Part shown: piece after piece, positions 18,369-26,187 of the stretch
How positions within the stretch are numbered: position 1 is the stretch's first letter
How the letters are laid out: each line of letters begins with the position of its first letter
Position numbers and translations under genes: made by a program
NCBI RefSeq assembly: GCF_001458295.1
Contig: NZ_CYUD01000009.1
Span: 178,345-242,344 of the forward strand
Direction of reading: 5' to 3'
Length of the DNA stretch: 64,000 nt
From: Ruegeria denitrificans
Lineage (GTDB): Bacteria; Pseudomonadota; Alphaproteobacteria; Rhodobacterales; Rhodobacteraceae
Notes under the pieces: model-generated
What the model was told of the DNA's origin: nothing
Database searches by the model: none
Seen by the model: the letters and a program-made list of their open reading frames with translations, nothing else

Positions 18369-18702
18369 TATGTCCTTTTCCAAGCCGAACAGCACGAGTC
18401 TCGACAGGGGGCCAGACACTGGCCTTCTTTCCCGAACCGATCATCGGGAAACTGCTGAAAACTACAGCGGCGAACTCTTTCGCCATGATATCTACCGAGT
18501 CTCTGCCTGCAGGGATGGCATCCAATGGTTGTTCCAGCGCCAGAGACCCCGATTTCCGGCCGGGGGAGCGGCCTGGGACACGCTCGGGTACTGTGCGTCC
18601 AAATCCGGCCTGACCCGGCTCGTCCGGGCGCATATCGGCTGTCACATTCCCGAACTGGATGCTTTGCCCGAACATTTCCAGCGGAGGTGTCGCGATGAGT
18701 AG
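18361..18702 (+). CDS. Island backbone protein of unknown function
   Basis: A 113-residue soluble protein. The middle contains DHRETAENYSGELFRHDIYR and then ACRDGIQWLFQRQRPRF, a Cys-Arg-Asp-Gly-Ile-Gln-Trp block that I recall in short hypothetical proteins of alphaproteobacterial integrative elements, usually beside a helix-turn-helix gene. No catalytic signature. I used the ATG at 18361 (AAAGGA upstream); a TTG at 18355 is possible. It overlaps the next gene by eight bases. Function unknown. Confidence 0.65.
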   Translation: MADMSFSKPNSTSLDRGPDTGLLSRTDHRETAENYSGELFRHDIYRVSACRDGIQWLFQRQRPRFPAGGAAWDTLGYCASKSGLTRLVRAHIGCHIPELDALPEHFQRRCRDE

Positions 18703-19222
18703 GCGCCGGTCTCCCAAAGGCAAACGATCGGATGAGGGGCAATACATCCCTCTGCCCTATGCCATGATCAAATCTCCGGCGTGGCGGGCATTGTCCGGAC
18801 CTGCAGTGAAGCTCTGGCTGGAGCTTCACACCCGATACAACGGCGGCAACAACGGCAAGGTGTTTCTGTCGATGAACGAGGCGGCAGAGATACTGGGATT
18901 GGGCAAGGCCACGGTTCAGCGGGCTTTCGAGGATCTGCAGGACAAAGGCTTCCTTGTGCTGGAGCGAGAAGGCAACTGGTATCACCGTCGAGCCCATGAG
19001 TGGCGATTGACGACCAAGGCGACACAGACCCGATCCGGTAATAAAGCCGCCACCAATGACTGGCGGTTCTGGCAGCCCGAAAAAACAAAACGCGGTTCTG
19101 AGACGGACCCGTCAGCATCCTCTGTAGTTCCGTTTGAGAACCCAAAGACTTCCAATGGTTCCAAGTCAGAACCCGTCAGGCCGGTTTCTCGCCGGTCCGT
19201 CGGTTCTGAAACGGAACACTAA
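18695..19222 (+). CDS. Helix-turn-helix island protein, replication-initiator-like
   Basis: A 175-residue basic protein. Residues about 15-110 form a winged-helix region: YIPLPYAMIKSPAWRALSGP, then LSMNEAAEILGLGKATVQRA with EDLQDKGFLVLEREG. This pattern is shared by DnaD-like or plasmid/phage replication-associated helix-turn-helix proteins. The C-terminal third is low complexity and polar. Start chosen at 18695, preceded by GGAGG. It overlaps the previous gene and is followed 31 bases later by the next. It may regulate the module or act in replication of the excised circle; neither is shown. Confidence 0.7.
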   Translation: MSRRRSPKGKRSDEGQYIPLPYAMIKSPAWRALSGPAVKLWLELHTRYNGGNNGKVFLSMNEAAEILGLGKATVQRAFEDLQDKGFLVLEREGNWYHRRAHEWRLTTKATQTRSGNKAATNDWRFWQPEKTKRGSETDPSASSVVPFENPKTSNGSKSEPVRPVSRRSVGSETEH

Positions 19223-19253
19223 TACTAACCACTCCCTGTTACGCGAGGCGGAC

Positions 19254-19880
19254 ATGAGCAAGACACAGAAAGACAGTGGCAGCGATCTGCAGACAAAGAA
19301 CTCCGAGCTTACCGAAACGGAGACCAATGCGATTGCGGATTTGAAGGAACGGAAGAGATCACGCGTTCGGGCCCTGGACATCAAGTTGGACTTCGAAGAA
19401 GAAACGCGACGGCTCACCGTCGGGCACAAAGGGAAAGACCCAAACGCAGCCTGTGCATTGGCAATGCATGAGCTGGGCACAGCAGACGATCGGTTCTTCG
19501 AAGGTGTCATGGATCAAGTCGCGACTCTCGGGCAACAGGGCAGCTCTGTCTCAGAGACCGCGTCGAACTTCGTGATGTCCGTTGTTGCCGGGGTCAGGCC
19601 CCAAGACGAGATCGAAGCCATGCTTGCGATTCAGATGGGCGCAATCCATCAGGCCACAATGATTATGGCACGGCGCCTGAACCATGTAAAAACTCTCCCG
19701 CAGCAAGATTCAGCGGAACGGGCGCTCAATAAACTTGCGCGGACCTTCACAAGCCAGGTTGAAGCGCTGAAACGGTATCGATCCAAGGCGGATCAGACCG
19801 TCAGGGTGGAACGCGTTGAAGTCAAAGAAGGTGGTCAGGCCATTGTCGGCAACGTTCAAAACGGGGGGGCGGTCGGATGA
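19254..19880 (+). CDS. Island backbone protein, unknown, highly helical
   Basis: A 208-residue soluble protein, charged at the N-terminus (SKTQKDSGSDLQTKN...) with long helices after it. Conserved-looking blocks are EAMLAIQMGAIHQATMIMAR and QQDSAERALNKLARTFTSQV, ending with a Val/Gly-rich tail (GGQAIVGNVQNGG). I recall such proteins beside the Cys/HG-rich partner that follows, in alphaproteobacterial elements. Start at 19254 has GAGGCGGAC before it. ATGA overlap with the next gene. No known activity. Confidence 0.7.
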   Translation: MSKTQKDSGSDLQTKNSELTETETNAIADLKERKRSRVRALDIKLDFEEETRRLTVGHKGKDPNAACALAMHELGTADDRFFEGVMDQVATLGQQGSSVSETASNFVMSVVAGVRPQDEIEAMLAIQMGAIHQATMIMARRLNHVKTLPQQDSAERALNKLARTFTSQVEALKRYRSKADQTVRVERVEVKEGGQAIVGNVQNGGAVG

Positions 19881-20155
19881 CAAAAAGCGACGATAACCTC
19901 ATGGACCCCACGAAACGGCTCAGAAAAGCGCCCAGATGCAAAGCTACGGCAAAGTCTACAGGCCAGCGATGCCGCGCACCCGCCGTTCGAGGCTGGAGTG
20001 TCTGCCGCATGCATGGGGCTAGAGGGGGGCACGCTGCTGGGTCAAGCCATCCGTCGTGGAAGCACGGAGAAAGATCACGAAGTACCGAGCGGACCCGCAA
20101 GGCGATCAACGCACTGATCCGCGCCGACAGGGAACTACAGAAATTGATCAACTGA
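19877..20155 (+). CDS. Last backbone gene: small Cys/His protein (HGG-type)
   Basis: A 92-residue basic protein. RCKATAKSTGQRCRAPAVRGWS followed by CRMHGARGGHAAGSSHPSW looks like a small zinc-binding knuckle with a His-Gly-Ala-Arg-Gly-Gly loop; the tail is a helix rich in Arg and Leu (ALIRADRELQKLIN). It is the last conserved gene before cargo. The final 124 bases of this gene are repeated at 22377-22500 and 35586-35709, making its 3' end the apparent cargo insertion point. Function unknown. Confidence 0.75.
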   Translation: MTKSDDNLMDPTKRLRKAPRCKATAKSTGQRCRAPAVRGWSVCRMHGARGGHAAGSSHPSWKHGERSRSTERTRKAINALIRADRELQKLIN

Positions 20156-20174
20156 CTCGGCGCCGACCAGTACA

Positions 20175-20197
20175 AGGCAAAAGCAGTCGTTCGACTA
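20175..20197 (+). repeat. Short repeat after backbone gene, copy 1
   Basis: AGGCAAAAGCAGTCGTTCG plus ACTA, 23 bases, 20 bases after the stop of the last backbone gene. The same 23 bases recur at 22522-22544, after the second copy of the gene tail. It marks the left edge of cargo block 1. Confidence 0.8.
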
Positions 20198-20222
20198 ACC
20201 GAAATTGCGTTGCTGGTGCGTT

Positions 20223-20804
20223 TCACGCTTTCGGCAGGTACTGGTTAAGCAGAGCGTCCACGAGACCTTCTTGTAGCCGGTACCCCTTTTGCTGATCTAC
20301 GCGCAGAATATCTTCCAATATCACAAACTGCTCTATGCCTGTTGTCATGGCCAAACGTAGTGTCAGATCTTCGTAATCGCTCAGTTTCATCGAGCTGCAA
20401 ACGGGTTCAAGGGCCTTTCCAAATGCCGCGACCCTTCTCGCTCCACGCATTTTGACAGTGCCGTCTTGCAGTGATGCCTTCAGCGATTCAGCCAGAAACT
20501 GGCGAAAGAAAGCCTCATGTTTGCGAGAGAAATCCAGATAGTAGCGCGCAACCGCGTGCACACGGTTGCGCACATCCTCAAGTCCTTCCAGCAATTCTGC
20601 GGTCGGCATCACCTCTATGTCGAGGGTCGCGTCGAGGGCCAACACGCCGGGATCGGAGAAGTACCGGTATACCGTTGCCCGACCGGTTTTCGCGCGCTCT
20701 GCGACTTTGGCAAGCGTCACATTTTCCCCCTCTGACATAAGCTCACGTGCCGCCGCCAGCAACGCCTCTCTAGTCCTGTTCTTTTGATTGGTTCGAGGGG
20801 CCAC
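20223..20804 (-). CDS. TetR-family repressor
   Basis: A 193-residue regulator. The N-terminal helix-turn-helix (TREALLAAARELMSEGENVT, then AKTGRATVYRYF) is typical of TetR; the C-terminal ligand domain is divergent. I start at the GTG at 20804, preceded by AAGGA eight bases upstream. Longer starts would run through the palindrome at 20819-20855, which is better read as its operator. It is divergent from the cupin gene with 87 bases between, so it probably represses that gene and itself. Confidence 0.88.
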   Translation of the reverse strand: MAPRTNQKNRTREALLAAARELMSEGENVTLAKVAERAKTGRATVYRYFSDPGVLALDATLDIEVMPTAELLEGLEDVRNRVHAVARYYLDFSRKHEAFFRQFLAESLKASLQDGTVKMRGARRVAAFGKALEPVCSSMKLSDYEDLTLRLAMTTGIEQFVILEDILRVDQQKGYRLQEGLVDALLNQYLPKA

Positions 20805-20818
20805 ACCGATGTTCCTTA

Positions 20819-20855
20819 ATGATACACTTGTCTCATGAATAGATATGTGTATCAT
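20819..20855. promoter_or_regulatory. Operator for the TetR/cupin divergent promoters
   Basis: ATGATACAC (20819-20827) and GTGTATCAT (20847-20855) are perfect 9-bp inverted arms 19 bases apart. They sit in the 87-base gap between the divergent starts, the normal place for a TetR operator. Confidence 0.75.
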
Positions 20856-20891
20856 AAAAGTACATTCATCGAAGTAAAGGGAGTCGTTGAA

Positions 20892-21365
20892 ATGACGCAA
20901 TCTCGCCCTCGCACATATCACCTTCTAGGGAACCTTCTGAAATTCCACGCATTTCCAGCCGAAACCGGAGATCGCTGTACAATCGTTGAAATCAAGACCG
21001 CCCCGGGTGCCGGCGCCCCCCCCAATCATCACGCTGGCGAAGATGAGAGTTTCTATGTGCTCGAAGGCGAGTTTGAGTTTTTCCTAAACGGCGAGACAAA
21101 AAAGGTAAGCAGTGGCGATTTCGTGAAAGTCCCCGATGGCGCGGTGCACGCGTTTACTTGTATTGGGCAAACTCCAGGTCGCTTGCTATGCATCAACGCT
21201 CCGGGAGCCATGCATGATACATTCTTCACCGAAGCGGGCGAAGCAATGCCGGACGGCACAACGGATATTCCTGCACCCGATGGGCCACCCGACATTCCGG
21301 CGATCATGGCGGTGGCGGAAAAGGCCGGCATGACGATCCTGGCCCCTGAAGACGCACCCGCTTGA
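20892..21365 (+). CDS. Cupin-domain protein
   Basis: A 157-residue single-cupin protein. The metal-binding cupin boxes are visible: NHHAGEDESFYVLEGEFEFF (two His and a Glu) and the second box KVPDGAVHAFTCIGQTPGR with its His. The form is that of quercetin-dioxygenase-like or general cupin_2 proteins; substrate unknown. AAAGGGAG precedes the ATG at 20892. It is transcribed divergently from the TetR gene, through the palindromic operator, and is followed by a methyltransferase. Confidence 0.85.
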   Translation: MTQSRPRTYHLLGNLLKFHAFPAETGDRCTIVEIKTAPGAGAPPNHHAGEDESFYVLEGEFEFFLNGETKKVSSGDFVKVPDGAVHAFTCIGQTPGRLLCINAPGAMHDTFFTEAGEAMPDGTTDIPAPDGPPDIPAIMAVAEKAGMTILAPEDAPA

Positions 21366-21460
21366 AGCAACCTAAGCCACGCACTCAAGTCTGGGCGGTA
21401 AGCTGACATATTATCCCTGCTGATATATCCTGCCATCATCACTATTGGGGAGGCTATGTC

Positions 21461-22291
21461 ATGACGAACCTGCAAGAGGTCGCCCAACACTATCATTCAG
21501 GACATCTGCTTAAACGTATCTCTGACGGCTGCGCGGCGCTGGATCTGACACCACCGATTGCGCACGACGCACTCGCTCCGGTGGACGAATTTCATATTGG
21601 TGGCCGTCGTGCAACCGAACCGTTTGTTAAGTCGTTACAGCTTTCCAAGGGTAGTCGCGTCCTGGACCTCGGCTGTGGTCTGGGAGGCCCAGCCCGCTTT
21701 GTCGCTGCAACGACAGGAGCTCATGTCACCGGCATCGACCTGACGCCCGAATTTGTAGAAACCGGGCGCGCTTTGACCGAGTGGACGGGATTGAATGACA
21801 AGATTGAATTGGTTGTAGGCAGCGTGCTCGAATTGCCTTTTGAGGACGCATCAATGGACGCGGCCTACATGATCCACGTCGGCATGAATATCGCCGATAA
21901 AACTGGGATCGCGCGAGAAGCGGCGCGGGTTCTCAAGCCTGGCGGCATCTTTGCGATCTACGATGTGATGCAGGTCGGAAGCGGACAAATGGATTACCCG
22001 GCGCCGTGGGCATCATCTCGTGAACTAAGCGCGTTGGACCCGCCCGAAACCTATGAGGCGGCCTTAAAATCGGTGGGGTTTGAGGTTGGGGAACGCATTG
22101 ACCGTACAGCGTTTGCTAAACAGTTCTTCACTGATCTTGCTGCCGCACAAAGCCAGGCCGACGGTCCCCCGCCACTCGGGCTACATCTCATCATGGGCGA
22201 TGACACCGCGCTGAAAGTGCGTCACATGGTGCACAACATTGAGAGTGGTTTGATTGCGCCGATTGAGTTGCACGCACGGCTGCATAGCTAG
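21461..22291 (+). CDS. SAM-dependent methyltransferase
   Basis: A 276-residue class I methyltransferase. Motif I is VLDLGCGLGGPARFVA near residue 66-80, with GIDLTPEFVETGRAL after it, and the post-I and motif II-III regions (ASMDAAYMIHVGMNI; AARVLKPGGIFAIYDV). The layout resembles UbiE/tocopherol or dimethylglycine-type small-molecule methyltransferases. GGGGAGGC precedes the ATG. It is the last gene of cargo block 1; its end is followed by the second tail copy. Substrate unknown. Confidence 0.88.
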   Translation: MTNLQEVAQHYHSGHLLKRISDGCAALDLTPPIAHDALAPVDEFHIGGRRATEPFVKSLQLSKGSRVLDLGCGLGGPARFVAATTGAHVTGIDLTPEFVETGRALTEWTGLNDKIELVVGSVLELPFEDASMDAAYMIHVGMNIADKTGIAREAARVLKPGGIFAIYDVMQVGSGQMDYPAPWASSRELSALDPPETYEAALKSVGFEVGERIDRTAFAKQFFTDLAAAQSQADGPPPLGLHLIMGDDTALKVRHMVHNIESGLIAPIELHARLHS

Positions 22292-22335
22292 CAGCGGCCC
22301 TCGAGCAGTTCGTGTCTTTTTGAAGTGGCCGCTTT

Positions 22336-22397
22336 GGGCTCGAAGCAGTCATTCGCAGCGCTAGCTTAAGTGTCCGCGCTGCTGGGCCAAGCCATCC
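22336..22397 (+). repeat. 62-base junction repeat, copy 1
   Basis: An exact 62-base match to 35545-35606. It contains GCAGCGC (22355-22361) and GCGCTGC (22376-22382), a 7-bp inverted repeat with a 14-base loop. The right arm overlaps the first bases of the tail copy, so the junction falls at or in this hairpin. Confidence 0.9.
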
Positions 22398-22500
22398 GTC
22401 ATGGAAGCACGGTGAAAGATCAAGTGAAGCTGAGGAAGCGCGCAAGGCTATCAGTGCACTTATCCGCGCCGACAAAGAACTGCAGAAGCTGATCCATTGA
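22377..22500 (+). pseudogene. Second copy of backbone-gene tail (about 40 codons)
   Basis: 124 bases that align without gaps to the last 124 bases of the gene at 19877-20155, about 79% identical by hand count. In the same frame it still reads AGPSHPSWKHGERSSEAEEA... to an intact TGA, with most differences at third positions. It has no start codon or N-terminal part. Conserved reading suggests it came from a related full-length gene, not from simple local duplication. Confidence 0.85.
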
Positions 22501-22521
22501 CTTGGAAAGGCATCGTAAGCG

Positions 22522-22544
22522 AGGCAAAAGCAGTCGTTCGACTA
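22522..22544 (+). repeat. Short repeat after tail, copy 2
   Basis: The same 23 bases as at 20175-20197, here 21 bases after the stop of the second tail copy. It marks the left edge of cargo block 2. The rest of 22545-22742 holds no gene I can support. Confidence 0.8.
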
Positions 22545-22742
22545 GACTGTTTCGAAGTCTGCTTTGAGCCCTTAGTGACCAATGCTGCGCCTCGCTCATT
22601 TTGAAGCGATGTGCGGAAAGCCGTCATTGGTCCAGTTCGGGATAGTAATTTGGCAGTATTGCCGCGTGAATACCGCATGTTTCGGGTCGATGAACTTATT
22701 CAGCACGGATAGTTTCACACCAAACAACCACAGGAATTCCCG

Positions 22743-24137
22743 ATGCACGGACGCGACGCACTCTTCCCGGATTTTGACCAAATAACAGACGCGGAAAACG
22801 CGTTGACCGAGCGCTTGAGTCAGGCGCGCCGCGACTATGCCAATCGCAAGGCGACCTCGGCTGAGTTAACGCCTGACTGGTTGGGAGAGTTGAAATCCAA
22901 ACAGTTTGATCAGGCAGAAGAACTCGAACCCCTGATGGATTGGGTGATTAATGCACTAGATGTCGGCAGCGTTCAGATGACTCATCCGGGATATCTTGGT
23001 CTGTTCAATCCCGCGCCAACCTTTGCCTCGGAATGTGCCGACCGGATCGCGTCAGCCTTCAATCCGCAAATCTGTGTGTATTCTCATGCGCCAGCCGCTG
23101 TCGAAATTGAACAGCATGTCATCAATGAACTGGCCAGGCGCGCCGGGCTTCCCAAGGGGTCCGGGGGGCATTTTACCAGTGGTGGGGCTGAGGCCAATTC
23201 GGCGGCTGTTTTATGTGCCTTGCAGGCCAAATGCCCGGAGTACAGCGACAAGGGTATCTATGAGTTCGGTGGCCAACCAACGATTTACGTTTCGAAGGAA
23301 AGCCATCTTGCATGGTTGAAGATGGCGCATTCGGCGGGCATCGGGCGCAACGCCGTTCGATTGATCGCAACTGACGGCCAAGGCCAGATGGACGCAAGTT
23401 GTCTTGCGACCGCCATTGATGAGGATTCGAAAAACGGTTGTGTCCCGGTCCTGATCGTAGCTACGGCTGGCACCACGAATGCCGGGATGATCGACCCCCT
23501 CAAACCTTGCGGTGCTCTGGCGCGAGAGCAGGGTATGTGGTTTCACGTCGATGCGGCATGGGGTGGGGCGATGATCGCCAGCACTGAAGGGCGAACCGCA
23601 CTGGACGGCATTGAACTAGCGGATTCGATCACGATTGACGCCCACAAATGGTTCGCCACCACGATGGGCGCAGGCATGTTCCTGACCTCGCGCCCCGACA
23701 TACCCGCACAGGTTTTCCGTATCTCGGCCAGTTACATGCCGGAAAGCGAGGCAGCCAAGGATTTCTATGTGAATTCCAATCAGTGGTCACGCCGCTTCGT
23801 AGGATTGCGCCTGTTCCTCGCCCTTGGTGCCGCCGGATGGGACGGCTACGGCGACCATGTCGAGCGTACCATCCGACTGACCAACCGGTTCACGGAAAAT
23901 CTTAGAAATGCGGGTTGGACAAAGGCAAACCAGTCTCTCATGGGGGTAAGCTGCATGGTTCCGCCGGAAGGGCACGACGCCGTGCAACGCTATGTCGATG
24001 CGGTTCACGAAGATGGGCGTTTCTGGATTTCCAAGGCGATGTTCGAGGGCAAACCGGTTTTGCGGGCCTGCGTCACCAATGGACGTACGGATGAAGCGAT
24101 AATTGATCAGTTGACGGAATTTCTGACGACGGTTTGA
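22743..24137 (+). CDS. PLP-dependent group II decarboxylase
   Basis: A 464-residue enzyme of the aromatic-L-amino-acid/glutamate decarboxylase family. HFTSGGAEANSAAVLCAL binds the phosphate, FHVDAAWGG carries the PLP-binding Asp (residue 270), and DAHKWF has the Schiff-base Lys (residue 302). ACAGGAA precedes the ATG. It starts cargo block 2, 200 bases after the second tail copy. Substrate cannot be read; tryptophan, DOPA or related amino acids are usual, and an aspartate-type reaction is possible. Confidence 0.88.
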   Translation: MHGRDALFPDFDQITDAENALTERLSQARRDYANRKATSAELTPDWLGELKSKQFDQAEELEPLMDWVINALDVGSVQMTHPGYLGLFNPAPTFASECADRIASAFNPQICVYSHAPAAVEIEQHVINELARRAGLPKGSGGHFTSGGAEANSAAVLCALQAKCPEYSDKGIYEFGGQPTIYVSKESHLAWLKMAHSAGIGRNAVRLIATDGQGQMDASCLATAIDEDSKNGCVPVLIVATAGTTNAGMIDPLKPCGALAREQGMWFHVDAAWGGAMIASTEGRTALDGIELADSITIDAHKWFATTMGAGMFLTSRPDIPAQVFRISASYMPESEAAKDFYVNSNQWSRRFVGLRLFLALGAAGWDGYGDHVERTIRLTNRFTENLRNAGWTKANQSLMGVSCMVPPEGHDAVQRYVDAVHEDGRFWISKAMFEGKPVLRACVTNGRTDEAIIDQLTEFLTTV

Positions 24138-24187
24138 GGCAAGGAAACATGCATCCGCCGCAAGAAGGGCGGGTGCTTTCCAGTTGG

Positions 24188-24598
24188 TCAACCGGCGCGC
24201 AGATGCGTGGTTGTCATGTCGATCAACAGACGCCCTGTTTCTCCGCGAACCTCGGTGCGAATGACAATGAGCTTGCCACCGCGTTTGACCGTTGTGGAGG
24301 TTGCAATCAGATCGCCTGCCTTTTCATTGCCCGACAGCACGGTATGAAGATCAACGGCGAGCGGAAAGCCTGACCCGTCTTCACCAATACTGTCCAGATC
24401 GCCGATGGCACACAAGGTTGCTGCGATATCGGCAAACCAGATCAAAGCGCCCGCGTGCATCGTTTTAAACGGGTTCTTTGCAGCTTCAGTTACCGGCATT
24501 CTGGCAACCACGCGTTCAGGCTCGCGGCTTTCAATGGTGAAGCCGATTTCGCCCTTCCATTCATTCTCAGCCAGTTTTTGTCTGATGTTCAATTCCAT
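24188..24598 (-). CDS. Hotdog-fold thioesterase (PaaI/DUF4442-like)
   Basis: A 136-residue single hotdog protein. NPFKTMHAGALIWFADIAATL matches the PaaI-type helix with His and Asp, and the second strand pair is VDLHTVLSGNEKAGDLIAT. Such enzymes hydrolyse acyl-CoA thioesters in the cytosol. It is convergent with the decarboxylase. A betainyl-CoA thioesterase would complete the carnitine route suggested by the downstream operon, but the family is broad and this link is only positional. Confidence 0.8.
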   Translation of the reverse strand: MELNIRQKLAENEWKGEIGFTIESREPERVVARMPVTEAAKNPFKTMHAGALIWFADIAATLCAIGDLDSIGEDGSGFPLAVDLHTVLSGNEKAGDLIATSTTVKRGGKLIVIRTEVRGETGRLLIDMTTTHLRAG

Positions 24599-24906
24599 AC
24601 CCTCAACTTACAGTGGCAAGAGCAGGCTTGCATCTGAGATACCTGAATTCGACCCAGAACTTGCGCATTTGGTCTTACCGAAGCGGTTATGAGAGCGCTG
24701 CAACCTGACACACGAGCAACTGCGGTGAAGGTCCGGAAGGTCCGCAAAGTGGAAATGCATCGTGATTTTGCGAATGACCGCGTGGAGCCCAGAGCAGTTT
24801 TTTTGAAAGACAAAACAAACGTCTGAATGATCATCTCTCGGGCTATGGCGATTTATGTTAAGCTTTAAAGAAACCAGCAGAGACATAACAGTTCTAAGGA
24901 ATAGAG
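24599..24906. other. Intergenic region with dispersed motif
   Basis: 308 bases between divergent genes. On the minus strand 24769-24790 reads GGGCTCCACGCGGTCATTCG plus CA, a member of the dispersed motif also found at the junction repeats. No gene is supported. Promoters for both flanking genes are expected here. Confidence 0.5.
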
Positions 24907-25956
24907 ATGGAACGCAAATTGGCGGCCATACTGGCCACGGATGTTGTTGGTTTCGCGGGGCTGGTTTCGCGCGACGAGAGCGGAACATTGGCCGAGTTGG
25001 TACGTCTGGAACGTGAAATCATCCGCATGCAAGTTGAGGCGAACCGAGGCCGTGTTTTCAAGTCTACTGGCGACGGATTTTTGGCTGAGTTCTCCAGCGT
25101 TATTGAGGCGGTCAACTGTGCAATTGGCATTCAAAAAGCGTCCGCGCTCGAAGCCCGTCAGTCGAACACGGATAATGCACTCATCTTGCGTATCGGGGTC
25201 TCTCTTGGTGATGTCGTTGTACATGGGGCAGATATATTGGGAGATGGTGTTAATATTGCCGCTCGGCTCGAAGCAATGGCCGAGCCAGGAGGAATAGCGG
25301 TCTCCGGCGAAGTGATGGCGCAAATAAATGGTAAGGTAGACATTCCACTTGCGGATTGCGGGCACAAAAAACTGAAAAGCACGGATACTTCAGTCCATGT
25401 TTACATGACCCAGTCAAAGCACGGCGAAGAAGGCGGGTTTCTGGATTTCGACAAGGATGAATTGGCAAAGACTATGGTAAAGGGCGGCTGCATTTGTGGA
25501 GCCGTCCGGTACGAAGTCAATGCACCAGCGATCAGTACAGGGTATTGCCATTGCAGCTGCTGTAGAAAATTCTCTGGGTCAGCGGTCAATGCGTGGACGG
25601 CTTTTCCCGTTTCTGCTGTTCGATTTCTCGATGAAGAGCCCGTGTATTTCGCGACTACGCCAATAGCCAAACGGGGCTTCTGCGCCAAGTGCGGAGCAAG
25701 CCTGACCTACCAACTCGTTCAGCCGAGGGAAACGGCTTACTTGGTTATGCACACTTCGAGCCTCGATAACCCAGAAAACTTCGCTCCATCGGTCCACTCC
25801 GGGATAGAAAGCAAAATGCCTTGGTTCGACATCTTGGATGACTTGCCTCGTACACGGTCAGCAGATTCCAAAGTATTACTGGAGGCATGGTCAAGTGTCG
25901 GCCTACCTGACCCGGAAACTTGGGGGCCTCTGGCCAAACCGCCTGAAGTTTTCTAG
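24907..25956 (+). CDS. Class III nucleotidyl cyclase fused to a GFA domain
   Basis: A 349-residue single frame with two complete domains. Residues 1-167 are a class III cyclase: metal Asp12 and Asp56 (STGDGF), Lys52 before it, Asn116 and Arg120 in DGVNIAARLE. Residues 190-340 are a GFA/Mss4-like zinc domain: Cys195 and Cys197 (GGCICGAVRY), the cluster at Cys214/216/219 (CHCSCCRKFSG), and Cys259/262 (FCAKCGASLTY). The second half begins MVKGGCICG, exactly as stand-alone GFA proteins begin, so two genes seem to have joined. It would make cyclic nucleotide and bind a small thiol adduct; no evidence for either reaction is available here. Confidence 0.88.
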   Translation: MERKLAAILATDVVGFAGLVSRDESGTLAELVRLEREIIRMQVEANRGRVFKSTGDGFLAEFSSVIEAVNCAIGIQKASALEARQSNTDNALILRIGVSLGDVVVHGADILGDGVNIAARLEAMAEPGGIAVSGEVMAQINGKVDIPLADCGHKKLKSTDTSVHVYMTQSKHGEEGGFLDFDKDELAKTMVKGGCICGAVRYEVNAPAISTGYCHCSCCRKFSGSAVNAWTAFPVSAVRFLDEEPVYFATTPIAKRGFCAKCGASLTYQLVQPRETAYLVMHTSSLDNPENFAPSVHSGIESKMPWFDILDDLPRTRSADSKVLLEAWSSVGLPDPETWGPLAKPPEVF

Positions 25957-26187
25957 AACCCGCGCGATGTCGGCTTTGTCCGCAGAGCGGTCTTTCGCTG
26001 CAACTTGCTTCAACTTCTACTTTGCGGACAAAGCGCCAATTCGCTGCGGTTGCGCCTATGTCCGCTTACGGTGCGCCAAGCTAGAGCTCGACTACTTTTG
26101 ATCATCAATTGATTTAGGATTTCAGCAAATAGATCTCAACCAGGGAATTTTGTTGATATTTTTGGACGGTGCTTTACAAAATCGGCC

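Noticed and set aside
19822..20226. 134-codon minus-strand frame, with similar ones at 22191-22475 and 35523-35819
   Set aside because: They look related because they are antisense to the repeated gene tail; the plus-strand reading explains the repeat.
20805..20921. Longer N-terminus for the TetR repressor
   Set aside because: It would place the operator palindrome inside the gene and has no ribosome site, while the GTG at 20804 has AAGGA properly spaced.
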